Assembly (NCBI GenBank): GCA_036365455.1
Contig: JAWQUS010000003.1
Span: 5,724,001-5,788,000 of the forward strand
DNA length: 64,000 nt
From: Macrosoma leucophasiata
Lineage: Eukaryota; Arthropoda; Insecta; Lepidoptera; Hedylidae
Direction: 5' to 3'
Positions 11,031-19,859 of this stretch are shown piece after piece; within the stretch, counting starts at the first letter, position 1, and each line of letters opens with the position of its first letter. The position numbers and the translations under genes are program-made. The notes under the pieces are model-generated. The model did not search any database and was not told the origin of the DNA. It worked only from the letters and a program-made list of their open reading frames with translations.

Positions 11031-11108
11031 TTTGGTGCTCCAAGCTTTCTCTACCACACAATGTTGAATCGAAATAGATACCCAAGCTAATCATATAGAA
11101 TTTAAAAA

Positions 11109-11412
11109 ATAACGTAACTTCACGCCTATAATCCCCGAAGGGGAAGGCAGAGGTTAATGCATGCATTCAAGCATACATGCAAACACCCATGACTCGCCGG
11201 TTACGTTTTGGCCCATGTATCTGTTGCCATCTCCGGGCACATTACCAAACTCCGAGGTACTGGGAAACTTCCAGAAAATGGAAAAATCCCAATAGAACCA
11301 GAGATAAAGGATTTTAAACCGCTATCTTTGATAGTCCTCGACCCGGGAATCGAACCCAGGACCCCCAGCGTAGTAGTAGAGGCCTGCTACCACTAGGCTA
11401 CTGAGGCAGTTT
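11109..11412 (-). mobile_element. SINE B, near full length, tRNA-headed
   Basis: On the minus strand: head 'ctgcctcagtagcctagtgg' (A-box type), B-box type 'gggttcgattcccggg', body with 'tatctctggttctattggga' and 'gggccaaaacgtaaccggc', 3-prime end 'ataggcgtgaagttacgtt'. The 13-mer 'tagaatttaaaaa' occurs at 11096-11108 and at 11426-11438, compatible with a target-site duplication although 14 extra bases precede the right one. A 62-codon frame across it is a repeat artefact. Confidence 0.85.
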
Positions 11413-11684
11413 ATATTGTAGAATGTAGAATTTAAAAATACTTTTTAAAAATACTGTTGTTAATAGTGACGTCACACCACAAGTGCAATGATCCCTTTGC
11501 CTTCAGACGGATTACAATAAAAGTTTTGACGAGATTATTTAAATACAACAGCAAACATTTTAACAGTAACCATATTCACATTAATTAATTCTAATTTTAA
11601 ACACGATCTTATCTCATACTTATCACCAATTAGGTATTGTATTCTTTAATTTTAGCCGCACAAGTCTCATGCTCTAATAGGTTA

Positions 11685-11795
11685 AGATCCCACTGCAGAA
11701 TCATTTCGTTCATTCAGATATGCTGCAAACCTATTTTGTAGGCATATTATATCCACTAGGTTGCCTATCAAAAAATGGCCGCAAGTATTTTTTCA
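11685..11795 (+). repeat. Left arm of a long inverted repeat
   Basis: 'gttaagatcccactgcagaa', 'tcatttcgtt', 'cagatatgctgcaaacct', 'tatccactaggttgcctat' and 'ggccgcaagtattttt' occur in this order and recur in reverse complement at 12448-12590. The left arm lacks about 30 bp found in the right arm. See the right-arm entry and the matching finding. Confidence 0.85.
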
Positions 11796-12078
11796 TTTTT
11801 TTTGGAAATAATTTTTTATTATTTGTTTTTTTAATAAAATATCGTTCACCTCATGGCAATATGTATAAAGACTCTGAAAAATCACATCTGCCGTTGCGCA
11901 CTTGGCCGAGTCTACGTATTTTCGTTCCGCCCCGATAACTTTTTACGTCCATGACGTAATGTATTAGGTATTTATATATCCAATTAAAGCTTTTTTTTTC
12001 TCATTATTATGGTATACGGGAGTCAAAAATTAAATCGGTCGCAAATAAGAGTTGCTGGCTGTTAAAGATAAAATAATT
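11796..12078. other. Interior of inverted-repeat unit, unassigned
   Basis: AT-rich, no recognised motif. It includes a 72-codon frame (11720-11938) without known domain. Confidence 0.4.
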
Positions 12079-12160
12079 TATATTATTTCGCATTAACACA
12101 TGCTTGTGAAATATATTTTTTTTTATATTTCACAAGCATGTGTTAATGCGAAATAATATA
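12079..12160. repeat. Perfect 37-bp hairpin with an eight-T loop
   Basis: Arm 12079-12115 and arm 12124-12160 are exact reverse complements; the loop 12116-12123 is all T. The arm sequence ('cacaagcatgtgttaatgcg' and flanks) is the 3-prime tail of SINE D, also present singly at 16530-16568 and 49503-49545, so the hairpin consists of two head-to-head SINE D tails. Confidence 0.95.
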
Positions 12161-12445
12161 AAACAATTATTAAGGGTAAAAGCGACTTCTTTACGATATT
12201 CAATAAACTGCAAAGTCTATTATATCGGTTGCCTAACTAGCATAGTTGGCAATAGATGGCGCTGCTGCTACCATAAAGCAATGCAATAAATGTGAAGGAA
12301 AGATTCGACAAATCGGGCAGGACTTCAGTAGCTCAATTGGAGCGGCTGGACTAGATTCCCAGTAGGCCGCGAGTTCGAGTCTCGCCTGAAGTCAAATTTT
12401 TCTTTCCATTTTTCTTTAAAATAAAAATAAAATAATTTAATTAAA
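12161..12445 (+). mobile_element. SINE D copy with tRNA-like core
   Basis: A unit shared with 49560-49875 (minus): 'agcgacttctttacgatatt', 'tcggttgcctaactagcata', 'agatggcgctgctgctacc', then a tRNA-like core at 12321-12393 and 'gtcaaatttttctttccat'. The sequence upstream of the core is common to both copies, so the mobile unit extends beyond the tRNA-like part. Shorter relatives lacking the upstream part are at 32655-32750, 57820-57965 and 62445-62560. Confidence 0.8.
12321..12393 (+). other. tRNA-like cloverleaf inside SINE D (not a tRNA gene)
   Basis: The 73 bases fold like a tRNA: acceptor ends gacttca/tgaagtc pair perfectly over 7 bp, D stem gctc/gagc, T stem gcgag/ctcgc with loop ttcgagt, and an anticodon stem ctgg/ccag with one mismatch that would place AGA in the loop. 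One base is surplus between the T and acceptor stems. The minus-strand copy at 49.6 kb has the same core with two extra D-loop bases. Linked flanking sequence in every copy shows it is a SINE core. Confidence 0.7.
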
Positions 12446-12447
12446 AA

Positions 12448-12590
12448 TACTTGCGGCCAAATTCGCATAGGCAACCTAGTGGATATACCTATATTCTCTA
12501 GAAACTCTAAATTATAAAGTTGCTTAAAAATTAGGTTTGCAGCATATCTGGATAAACGAAATGATTCTGCAGTGGGATCTTAACCTATAA
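12448..12590 (-). repeat. Right arm of the long inverted repeat
   Basis: Reverse complement of 11685-11795 with about 30 additional bases near 12490-12530. Together the arms bracket about 650 bp that contain the perfect hairpin and SINE D. No target-site duplication is obvious outside the arms. Confidence 0.85.
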
Positions 12591-12860
12591 ATGTTCCAAG
12601 CGAAAACATTTGTAATGTACTCCTAGTTCGTTTGGTAGTCGACATCTGCTGGGAGCATCACAGAATCCGGCCTGTAACACACGCCCGTGAGTTGTAAGTC
12701 CTTGACTTGTCGGCTTTGCACTGCACTCTTCAAGTCCTGAATAAAACATGGGGACCCGAGCAATGTGTACACAGCGTTAGGCAATGGAAAATCTTTGTCG
12801 TTCTAAAAATGGTTCCGCTATAAAAGATAGTTCTCTGATTGGTTCGTGAGTTTTCAAGTT
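12585..12860 (-). repeat. Family E unit, copy 1 (partial)
   Basis: Nearly identical to 13010-13250 in copy 2 from 'gcatcac' to 'gagttttcaa'. On the minus strand a CCAAT-type motif (aaccaat, 12838-12844) lies just upstream of a TATA-type motif (cttttatag, 12818-12826), followed after about 70 bp by an ATG at 12749 that opens a 54-codon frame ending at 12585. The first 30 or so codons agree with copy 2. Whether this is a real small gene, or an element's promoter and leader, cannot be told from sequence. Confidence 0.6.
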
Positions 12861-12866
12861 ATTCGA

Positions 12867-13285
12867 GCGTTTCGAGAAAATAAATACAATACCCTTGCGT
12901 TTTGTATAGCTCATTGTAGCACATAAGACTGCACGTAATCAAAAAAAAGACTAATCTCAATTTAGATTCAATTTACAAAATAATTCCAGATAAATTTGTA
13001 AATGTATATAGTTCGCTACGTTTGGCAGTGAACACCTGCTGCGAGCATCACAAAATCCGGCCTGTAACACACGCCCGTGAGTTGTAAGTCCTTGACTTGT
13101 CGGCTTTGCACTACACTCTTCAAGTCGTGAATAAAACATGGGGACCCGAGCAATGTGTACACAGCGTTAGGCAATGGAAAATCTTTGTCGTTCTAAAAAT
13201 GGTTCCGCTATAAAAGATAGTTCTCTGATTGGTTCGTGAGTTTTCAATGAATTTTTAACCGCTCTTGTACCCTTGCTGACTTGTT
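12867..13285 (-). repeat. Family E unit, copy 2 (complete)
   Basis: Starts 'gcgtttcgagaaaataaata' and ends 'cccttgctgacttg'. It keeps the CCAAT/TATA pair of copy 1 on the minus strand and a 60-codon frame (13139 down to 12957) that starts at the equivalent ATG. The predicted peptide begins MFYSRLEECSAKPTSQ and shows no motif that I recognise. Copy 1 and copy 2 stand head to tail with fewer than 10 bp between them. Confidence 0.65.
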
Positions 13286-13736
13286 TTTTTTTTCTTTTAT
13301 ATTTTACACCATTTGAACTATTTGGATCGTTGTGTTTATATTTATATAAGCGTTCCGAAAACGATAAACAAATACAAAAATGTTTCAATATTTTGTTTTA
13401 GCATTTAAATTAGACATTATTAGCACGAAAAGTCTTTGTGAAGCTGCGGTTAGATTGACGGACAGACGCGCAGATGGGCGGACATGGTGAGACTATAAGG
13501 GTTCCTTGCAGGCTACATAACCCTAACAGCTGATAACCTAGATAATAAGAAATTAAAAAATCTGCATGTATGTACATACTTGAATTAATTAATACTAATT
13601 AAAAACACGACCAATACGGTCTCACAATGGTACACACGAAACACTGTGTAGAAAAGCGCAGAATGCATGGTTGTTTAATTTAAAATCTGATGAATTATGG
13701 AGAATAATAAACTAGTTACGGGTTTAAAAAACAATG
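13286..13736. other. Spacer between family E copies
   Basis: AT-rich; a short stretch at 13440-13520 with 'gacggacagacgcgcagat' and 'aagggttccttg' resembles a degenerate piece of a family G type tail. Confidence 0.4.
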
Positions 13737-14135
13737 AAGCGTTTTGAGAAAATAAATACAATACACATAAGCACATTAGAACTGTAATTAAAAAAAAGCC
13801 TAATCTCAATTTAGTTTCAATTTCCATAAATATTCCAGATAAATTTGTAAATGCATATAGTTTGCTACGTTTGGCAGTGGACACCTGCTGCGAGCATCAT
13901 AGAATCCGGCCTGTAACACACACGTCCGTGAGTTGGAAGTCCTTGACTTGTCGGCTTTGCACTGCACTCTTGAAATCCTGAATAAAACATGGAGATCCGA
14001 GCAATGTGTACACAGTGTTAGGCAATGGAAAATCTTTGTCGTTCTAGAAATGGTTCTGCTATAGACAGTACTATGATAGGTTGGTGAATTGCGAATGGTT
14101 TTTTAACTTCTCTTATAGTTTTGCTGACTTGTGTA
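13737..14135 (-). repeat. Family E unit, copy 3 (diverged)
   Basis: Starts 'gcgttttgagaaaataaata', ends 'gttttgctgacttgtg'. Same block order as copy 2 with numerous substitutions. The CCAAT motif is damaged, the TATA-like motif is altered and the short frame is shifted, so this copy looks like the oldest. Confidence 0.75.
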
Positions 14136-14338
14136 GGTTCTAGTCTTTAAATGAAACACTAACCATGAAAGAGTAAACTATGAGCGTGTTCACATTAAGG
14201 TACAAACATTAAGTACGTAAGAGTGGTAACACAATAACGACTGTACGAATGTTTTTATTTTTTATTTAAATAAATTTAATGCTCGAACTCAAACCCAAAA
14301 AATAACAAAATGTTTCTTTTATTAAACAGTTAAAGACA

Positions 14339-14575
14339 CAGAGAATGAAATAGCATGACAATAGAACGCCGATCGGAAAAGGAAGTCAGTGGGCAAGGTT
14401 CGTGCAAAGCGCGATTTCGGAACAATGCTTTGGCTGTGTGACGAGACAATAAAGCGGGATCGCGAGTCCGGTGAGCTTCGCCGCACACCACGCCTCTGGC
14501 ATGAAGGATCAGCTATTTAATCGCCATGTATTCTGGCATATTGAAAGTCATATTGTTAGTATACGGTGACATGAT
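14339..14575 (+). repeat. Family I repeat, copy 1
   Basis: Shares 'gatcggaaa', 'gcgatttcggaacaatgc', 'cgagacaataaag', 'cgccgcacaccacgcctctgg' in pieces, 'atgaaggatcagc' and 'ggcatattgaa' with 16225-16550, and the first half with 16665-16870. Family not recognised. Copies 1-3 lie within 2.6 kb, hinting at local duplication. Confidence 0.75.
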
Positions 14576-15510
14576 TTTTAACCGACTTCCAAAAAAAGGA
14601 GGAGGTTCTCAATTCATCCGAATCTTTTTTTTTTATGTTTGTTCACCGATAATTTGAAAACGCCTGTACCGATTTGGATAGAATTGGTTTTGTTTGAAAG
14701 GGTGTGCCTCACAGTTGGGCCCATTGTCACCATGATAAGATGTGATGATGGGATCCTGGAGAAATCGAGGGAACTCTTCAAATTTCATAGCACACATGAA
14801 AGGTTTTCGATATTATATAATGTGCCGTGTGTTTGCTTTCGGAAGGCACAATTTGATGAAGTGGAACTGATGATGAAGACTATATATGGTACCTTCTTAG
14901 TTGAAATACCTACTTTTACTGTAGCAATACTAATATTAGTTACACGTTTGTTTAAAACATTGTTATTATAAACCGCGATTGTTCGAAAACACCTTTGCCG
15001 TGTTGTGGCAATATGATATTTATGCGTGTGTTGTATGTGTGTAGCAGGACGATGATTATAATAAAACTAATATCTCTCTGGCGGTGCTGTATATTGGCTA
15101 AGTATAATAGACCGGCGGTTACACTCTGTTCAAGACTATGTTCGGATAGCGACTCTGAGCGACTGTGGTTACAAGGGTTTCTTATCGGTGCCAAGTTTAA
15201 TAAAAAAATTTAGAGCCTTTCACTGCCTTTCAAATAGCCGCATTTGATAACTTAACGTAGTAGGTACCTACTGCAACAACACAATATTAGTCTTAACGCG
15301 CGGGCCGCACTATTGGCTTGGCACCGACTTCAAACCTATGAGTAGGTAGGTACGTAGCCCATATTAAAGTAATTGTCTTATTATAATTAATACATAGGTT
15401 ACGTGTTTATTCCCATAAAATGAAATTATCTAAATAAGTTTATTTTTCGCTATTTAGTGTTTTTTGACTATTCAGTTTTTAATTTTTTTGAAGGCGGTTT
15501 TATTTTTAAT
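14576..15510 (+). mobile_element. About 930-bp element with inverted ends (family M)
   Basis: Left end 'taaccgacttccaaaaaaag' plus 'gaggaggttctcaattca' and right end 'ttttttgaaggcggttttat' are inverted relative to each other ('aaccgacttcc' versus 'aaccgccttc'). The left-end sequence reappears on the minus strand at 25622-25665, and this phrase is widespread in lepidopteran DNA in my experience. A 110-codon frame (14639-14971) lies inside without known motif. Probably a non-autonomous element; superfamily not assigned. Confidence 0.55.
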
Positions 15511-15689
15511 TTTAAAATAATATATTATTGTCCTGTACACATATTAGGTAACTAACTAACTAATTTAATTGTTTTTTTGATAATAGGGCGAAGTATAGAT
15601 GTCCATACAAGATTTCTGATTCACACAGTTATTAAATCTCTTAGACCATCATTCAAATACCCACAGGCAGGTTACCTACCCAAAAACAC

Positions 15690-15724
15690 AAACAAAACGC
15701 ACACATACACACACACACACACAC
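15690..15724 (+). repeat. (CA)n microsatellite
   Basis: A run of 'cacacatacacacacacaca' type bases preceded by 'caaaacgcacacat'. Confidence 0.9.
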
Positions 15725-15944
15725 AATTCACCCTTCTTCGTAAAATTTTTGATTACATTTAGGTTGGTATATCTACTTTATGTCATATTTTGATGACAAA
15801 ATGATTTTAACTAAGTTATAACTCGGAGAAGCCACTAATTCCCGAAATACAGCGTAGAATAATCCGGGAATCTCCATAGATTCCCGAACTATTACTTTTA
15901 TTATTCCGTATATAATGTATATATATAGTCCCATTATATTCTGT

Positions 15945-16135
15945 TCGGGGTTTGTCTGTGTCTGTATTAACTATTGATGCAGCCAGAGAGAGGTCCCGCC
16001 GAATATAACCCATTACAAAGTAGGTCAAAATTCTCGAAAGGGCCTCTACGTGTTGGACCCCCCATGTCCCCGCGCAAGCCTGACAAAGGTCCGGGGTTCA
16101 AATTGGACCCCGTGCTGACGAGAGATATATAATAT
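15945..16135 (+). repeat. Family L repeat with a conserved short reading frame
   Basis: The plus frame from an ATG at about 15977 to a TAA near 16132 reads roughly MQPERGPAEYNPLQ, then a block with KFSKGPLRVGPP and FKLDPVLTRDI. The same frame is open in the minus-strand copy at 42640-42845 and its second half at 55833-55945. The 16-kb and 42-kb copies differ by an in-frame 3-base gap plus many substitutions. No domain recognised; it may be a piece of a transposable-element protein. Confidence 0.55.
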
Positions 16136-16224
16136 AATGTTTCGTATTATTTAACATGCCCTGTAAAAATATATAGCACATTTTATGATATCGTTTAAGA
16201 TGTCTTTAGAAATCAAAATGTATA

Positions 16225-16550
16225 ATTTACTCAGCGAGAAAGGCGTGCGAATGAAATAGAATTCAACAATAGAACGTCGATCGGAAAGGAAACTCCGTGG
16301 ACAAGATTCGTGAAAAGCGCAATTTCGGAACAATGCTCGGGCTATGTGTGGCGAGACAATAAAGAAGGTGATCGCGAGGCGGGTGCGTTTCGCCGCACAT
16401 TACGCTTCTGGAATGAGGAATCAGCATATGCGCTGTGTCGTCGATAGGATTACATCCATTTAAACACTATGCAGATGTTGGCATATTGAACGTTATTTTG
16501 TTAACATTTAGATGTGTTATTTCATATTTTTATTTCACAAGCATGTGTTA
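16225..16550 (+). repeat. Family I repeat, copy 2
   Basis: Longest of the three I copies; ends against a single SINE D tail (16530-16568). Confidence 0.75.
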
Positions 16551-16568
16551 ATGCGAAATAATATAAAA
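16530..16568 (+). repeat. SINE D tail fragment
   Basis: 'tttcacaagcatgtgttaat' then 'gcgaaataatataaaaacaatt' in pieces; identical in phrase to the hairpin arm at 12124-12160. Confidence 0.8.
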
Positions 16569-16664
16569 ACAATTATTTCATATTATTGTCATGTAAACAC
16601 ATGTACCTACCTAACACAGTTGATGCTATAAAATTATGATAAAAAAAAAAAAACTATTTTTAAC

Positions 16665-16870
16665 ATAAGCAGGCAGAGAACCAAGTAACTACGAATGAAA
16701 AAGCATTTGATAAAATGAATACGACGATCGTAAAAGGAAGTCCGTGGGCAAGTTTTGTGAAAAACGCGATTTCGGAACAATACGGCAGCTATGTGTAACG
16801 AGACACAAGAATCACGAGTCCGGAAAGGCTCGTTGCGCACCACACCTCTGTAAAACTAGATTCATATTGT
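16665..16870 (+). repeat. Family I repeat, copy 3 (truncated, diverged)
   Basis: Has 'ggaagtccgtgggcaag', 'aacgcgatttcggaacaata' and 'caccacacctctg' but stops before the end seen in copies 1 and 2. Confidence 0.65.
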
Positions 16871-17044
16871 TCTGTCGGATGTGTCGTGGTCGTGGCACGA
16901 CAGAACGTTATCACGTTCATAGATTCATTATGACTAGATGCACATTAGTGTCGCATTGTGTTCTGGTGGAGACATTATGAATATATGTATGAAACCGACA
17001 GCGCTCTTTTGCGTCGATATTAATTATTATTTTTTTATGTAATG

Positions 17045-17190
17045 TACGTCACAGAGAAATAGAGAGAGCTATGCATCCGAGCATAGCTCTCTTAAGCATA
17101 GATTTCTCTGCGAGATCGAATGAGGAGATCTGCATTAGAATCAAAGTTACCGACATAGCTGGTGAGCTATATCGGAAACTTTGGTTCTCA
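17045..17190 (+). pseudogene. RTE-type LINE fragment with two fold-backs
   Basis: Matches 44212-44318: 'gagagagctatgc', 'tttctctgcgagatcga', 'gaggagatctgcat' and 'aaagttaccgacatagct', a stretch that in intact elements encodes a peptide like RAMLGVSLRDR near the RTE carboxy end. Here a short inverted duplication (arms 17063-17074 and 17081-17092) is inserted, and the right end folds back on itself (17137-17160 against 17165-17188, loop ggtg, three mismatches). Not translatable. Confidence 0.75.
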
Positions 17191-17237
17191 TTCATTTGAG
17201 TCCCTTGAGTCTTGCTATTCGGTGGAATAGCGTCAAT

Positions 17238-17461
17238 CACAGATCACCTCCAATAGATACCGCATTCAGGGCAACCGACGCTTACAACACATAAGTGCAT
17301 TTTGCTAGCATAGAACGAAATGCTCCAAATCGCGACGTTGCCTGGCAACCAATCACAGCGCTCTAGTTACCTCTCCCGCAACCCCCGCATACCTCAAAGA
17401 ACGGTGAACACAAATCCGAGCAAATATTCACTAATGCGGTATCTATTGGAGGTGATTTATG
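17238..17461. mobile_element. 224-bp MITE with 29-bp TIRs and 8-bp target duplication
   Basis: Terminal inverted repeats read 'cacagatcacctccaatag' + 'ataccgcatt' on the left and the complement of 'cataaatcacctccaatag' + 'ataccgcatt' on the right: 27 of 29 positions match. The element is flanked by 'gcgtcaat' at 17230-17237 and 17462-17469. An 8-bp duplication with CA-starting ends points to the hAT superfamily, though P-type elements also make 8-bp duplications. Interior has no coding capacity. Confidence 0.9.
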
Positions 17462-17984
17462 GCGTCAATAATCCTTAAGTAGAAGGGCGTATATTAGCCC
17501 CTACTTGGAACACGATAGTACTAGAAGTTACCATTGCGTGACAGGAAAAATAGGTGGCGCAATAGTGTCTGTCCTAAAAAACGTGTGATTATTGTAAGAC
17601 CTCGATAAATACGATAAGTGAAATGTATTTCAAAGTATCGATTCAGTAGTTCGAGGCTATGTACTCGTTACTAAGTAAACATACAAGGTTTGCTACATCT
17701 ACCTATAGTAGCTTAATTTAATTTCAAGTTGTACCGACCTTGCTTCACCAATATGAAAACAATAGCTTCGTTAAGTTTTCAGCTCTTTGTGTTCCGTTAT
17801 TGTAATTGTTGGAATAAAATTCAATGAATTGAAAATATTGTGAGAAGTAAGTATAATACGGTGGAATATTATTACACTGACACTGTTTTTTCCCCGAGCT
17901 CCAAGTTATTTTACCTCTGTGATATTTATAATGGCATTATTCAGTACCTTACAACGATAACAAGATAATGAGGAATAGTTCAAT
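17462..17984. other. Unassigned stretch
   Basis: No gene recognised. 17505-17560 has a weak resemblance to family A ('acacgatagtactagaagtt'). Confidence 0.4.
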
Positions 17985-18185
17985 TTGCCAAGACTGACCT
18001 GACTGACCTACCATGACCAAATAGGTCGAGTTCTGTCTGATGGTGGGGTCAAAAGTATTAGGAATCGGCGTGCATGTATGAAGAGGATGATGAAGGTAGA
18101 CGAGGCACGAGAGGTTTGTCAGGACCGGGATATCTGGCACTACACTCTCTACCTACCCCGTTAGGGACCTGGCGTGAAGATACAT
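17985..18185 (+). pseudogene. LINE carboxy-terminal remnant
   Basis: Corresponds to 43715-43905: 'gaccaaataggtcgagttct', 'gtctgatggtggggtcaaaa', 'aggcacgagaggtttgtc', 'ctaccccgttagggacctgg'. A 5-prime-truncated copy of the same family as 5955-6232; frame damaged by small changes. Confidence 0.8.
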
Positions 18186-18367
18186 ATATAGTTTAATTTG
18201 CAGATAGACAATATAAATTAGCCTAGAGATAGAGCTCAAACAGTAGAACTCTAGCACCAGTAAAAAATATACCCGTACTGATATTCAATTCTAAACAAAG
18301 CAGAAACATTGTTTTTAATCTGCCAATCAGTTTTTGCGATTGATAGGAGTCAATCTTATTTGTTCGT

Positions 18368-18910
18368 ATCTATACTTATAATAAAACTGTAGAAGTGTAA
18401 ATTCTGTACATTGAAAATATTGAAAAAATAAATACCAGGGGATGTTACTAGATCGATACCGAATACAAATAAATACCTATGTGATTAGAAAAAATTTTGT
18501 CTGTCTGTCTGTCTGTCTGTTTGTTCAAGCATCACACAAAATCTACCAGTCCGATTACGATGAAACTTGGTATACTTATACTTTAACCTTTGGCGCATAA
18601 CACTGAGTATTTTATCCCGGAAAATGTCTGTTTGTCTATGTGTTTGTGCACGCTTATTTCAGAAACAGCTTATTCGATTTGTGGTTTTTACTTATATATC
18701 GTGGTAAGTTCAATTAATATTTACTGTTTGTTTCATGTCAATCGGTTCAGAAGAAAAAGTTACGACAGTTAAAAGAATTGTATCGAATATTTTTAAGCTA
18801 TTCTGTATCTTAGTTTTATCTTTTAGGGGGTTTCGTACCTAAAAGGTAAAAACGGACCCTACGGATTACTAATCCACCGCTGTCTGTCTGTCTGTCCGTC
18901 CGTCCGTCTG
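18368..18910 (-). repeat. Family N retroelement tail, inverted copy
   Basis: Reverse complement of about 9415-9985: 'tatacttataataaaactg', 'gatgttactagatcgatacc', (gtct)n at 18498-18520, 'tttcgtacctaaaaggtaaa', and a second (gtct)n run ending near 18908. Inverted with respect to the 9.2-kb copy. Confidence 0.85.
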
Positions 18911-18919
18911 ACGGTTACA

Positions 18920-18992
18920 GTGGTGGTGATGATGGTGGAGGTGGTGACGATGGTGGTGATGGTGGTGGTGGTGTTGGTGGCATTGGTGGTTA
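18920..18992 (+). repeat. GGT/GAT simple repeat
   Basis: G-rich run of 'ggtggtgatgatggtgg' type units directly abutting the second (gtct)n tract of the family N copy. Strand-asymmetric (almost no C). Confidence 0.9.
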
Positions 18993-19014
18993 AAAATGCA
19001 CAACGTTAATATTC

Positions 19015-19378
19015 AATTTTTCACTTTTACCGGCTCTTACGGAGTGCATATTTATTATGTATAGATCTATCTTTCATTCTCTGTCAGTAGCACTAATTGA
19101 CTGAAACTTTACAAAACTTAATAATAATTGTCTATAAAAAAATATTATGTATAGAAGTTTAAAATGGCCTTTTCGAAACACATAATAAGCAATTTTTTGC
19201 AATCCTAGCAACCTGTATGCTTTTATCCCCGATGGCCATACGTCTAATATCGTGTACAGAGAAGCACACTGTAAAGTAAATTTTTTAGCTACCCAAAAAT
19301 ATTATCCGAAAGCGCTGCCCAAAGACCCAAAGTCACTATTCCACGCGAACAAAGTCGCAGGCACTGCTAGTATGGAAA
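19015..19378 (+). repeat. Retroelement tail, probable
   Basis: The end 'ccacgcgaacaaagtcgcag' 'gcactgctagtat' has the '(cg)cgaac.aagtcgc.ggc...ctagta' signature seen at the end of several tails in this window (33830-33858, 34345-34374). Confidence 0.5.
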
Positions 19379-19537
19379 TATAAAAAACAAAGAAACTTTA
19401 CCTCTTTCTATCATTAAAGAATAGATATATGTATTATTGAAGTATTTAAATTAATAATTTTAATATTTAATTTTAAGTTGTTCTATTTTCATTGGCTTTG
19501 TAAAAGCTAAACGAAATTCGCGAAACTCATATAATAA

Positions 19538-19852
19538 CTGCCGTAGTAGCGTAGTGGTAGCAGGCCACTACTACTGGGGATCCTGGGTTCGATTCCCGGG
19601 TCGGGGACTATCAGAGATAACGGTTTAAAATCCTTTATTTGGTTCTATTGGGATTTTTCAATTTTATGGAAGTTTCCTTGTACCTCGGAGTTTGGAAATG
19701 TGCCCGGAGATGGCAGCAGGTTCGCCATCTGTTACATGGGCCAAAACCTAACCGGCGAGTAGTGGGTGTTTGCATGTATGATTGAATGCATGCATTTACC
19801 TCTGCCTGCCCCTTCGAGAATTACAGGCGTGAAGTTACGTTTTTATATAAAA
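19538..19852 (+). mobile_element. SINE B, full-length copy
   Basis: Head 'ctgccgtagtagcgtagtgg' , B-box type 'gggttcgattcccggg', body and 3-prime end 'gcgtgaagttacgtttt' in the plus direction. Length about 310 bp as in the 59.4-kb and 60.8-kb copies. Confidence 0.9.
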
Positions 19853-19859
19853 TTTAAGT

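Noticed and set aside
12321..12393. A tRNA gene (possible AGA anticodon)
   Set aside because: Same core plus flanks recurs as a mobile unit; one base surplus and an anticodon-stem mismatch. It is a SINE core.
14639..14971. 110-codon frame as a novel membrane protein
   Set aside because: Inside a family M element; hydrophobic end is due to T-rich sequence and no homologue or motif is recognised. Left as undetermined within the element.
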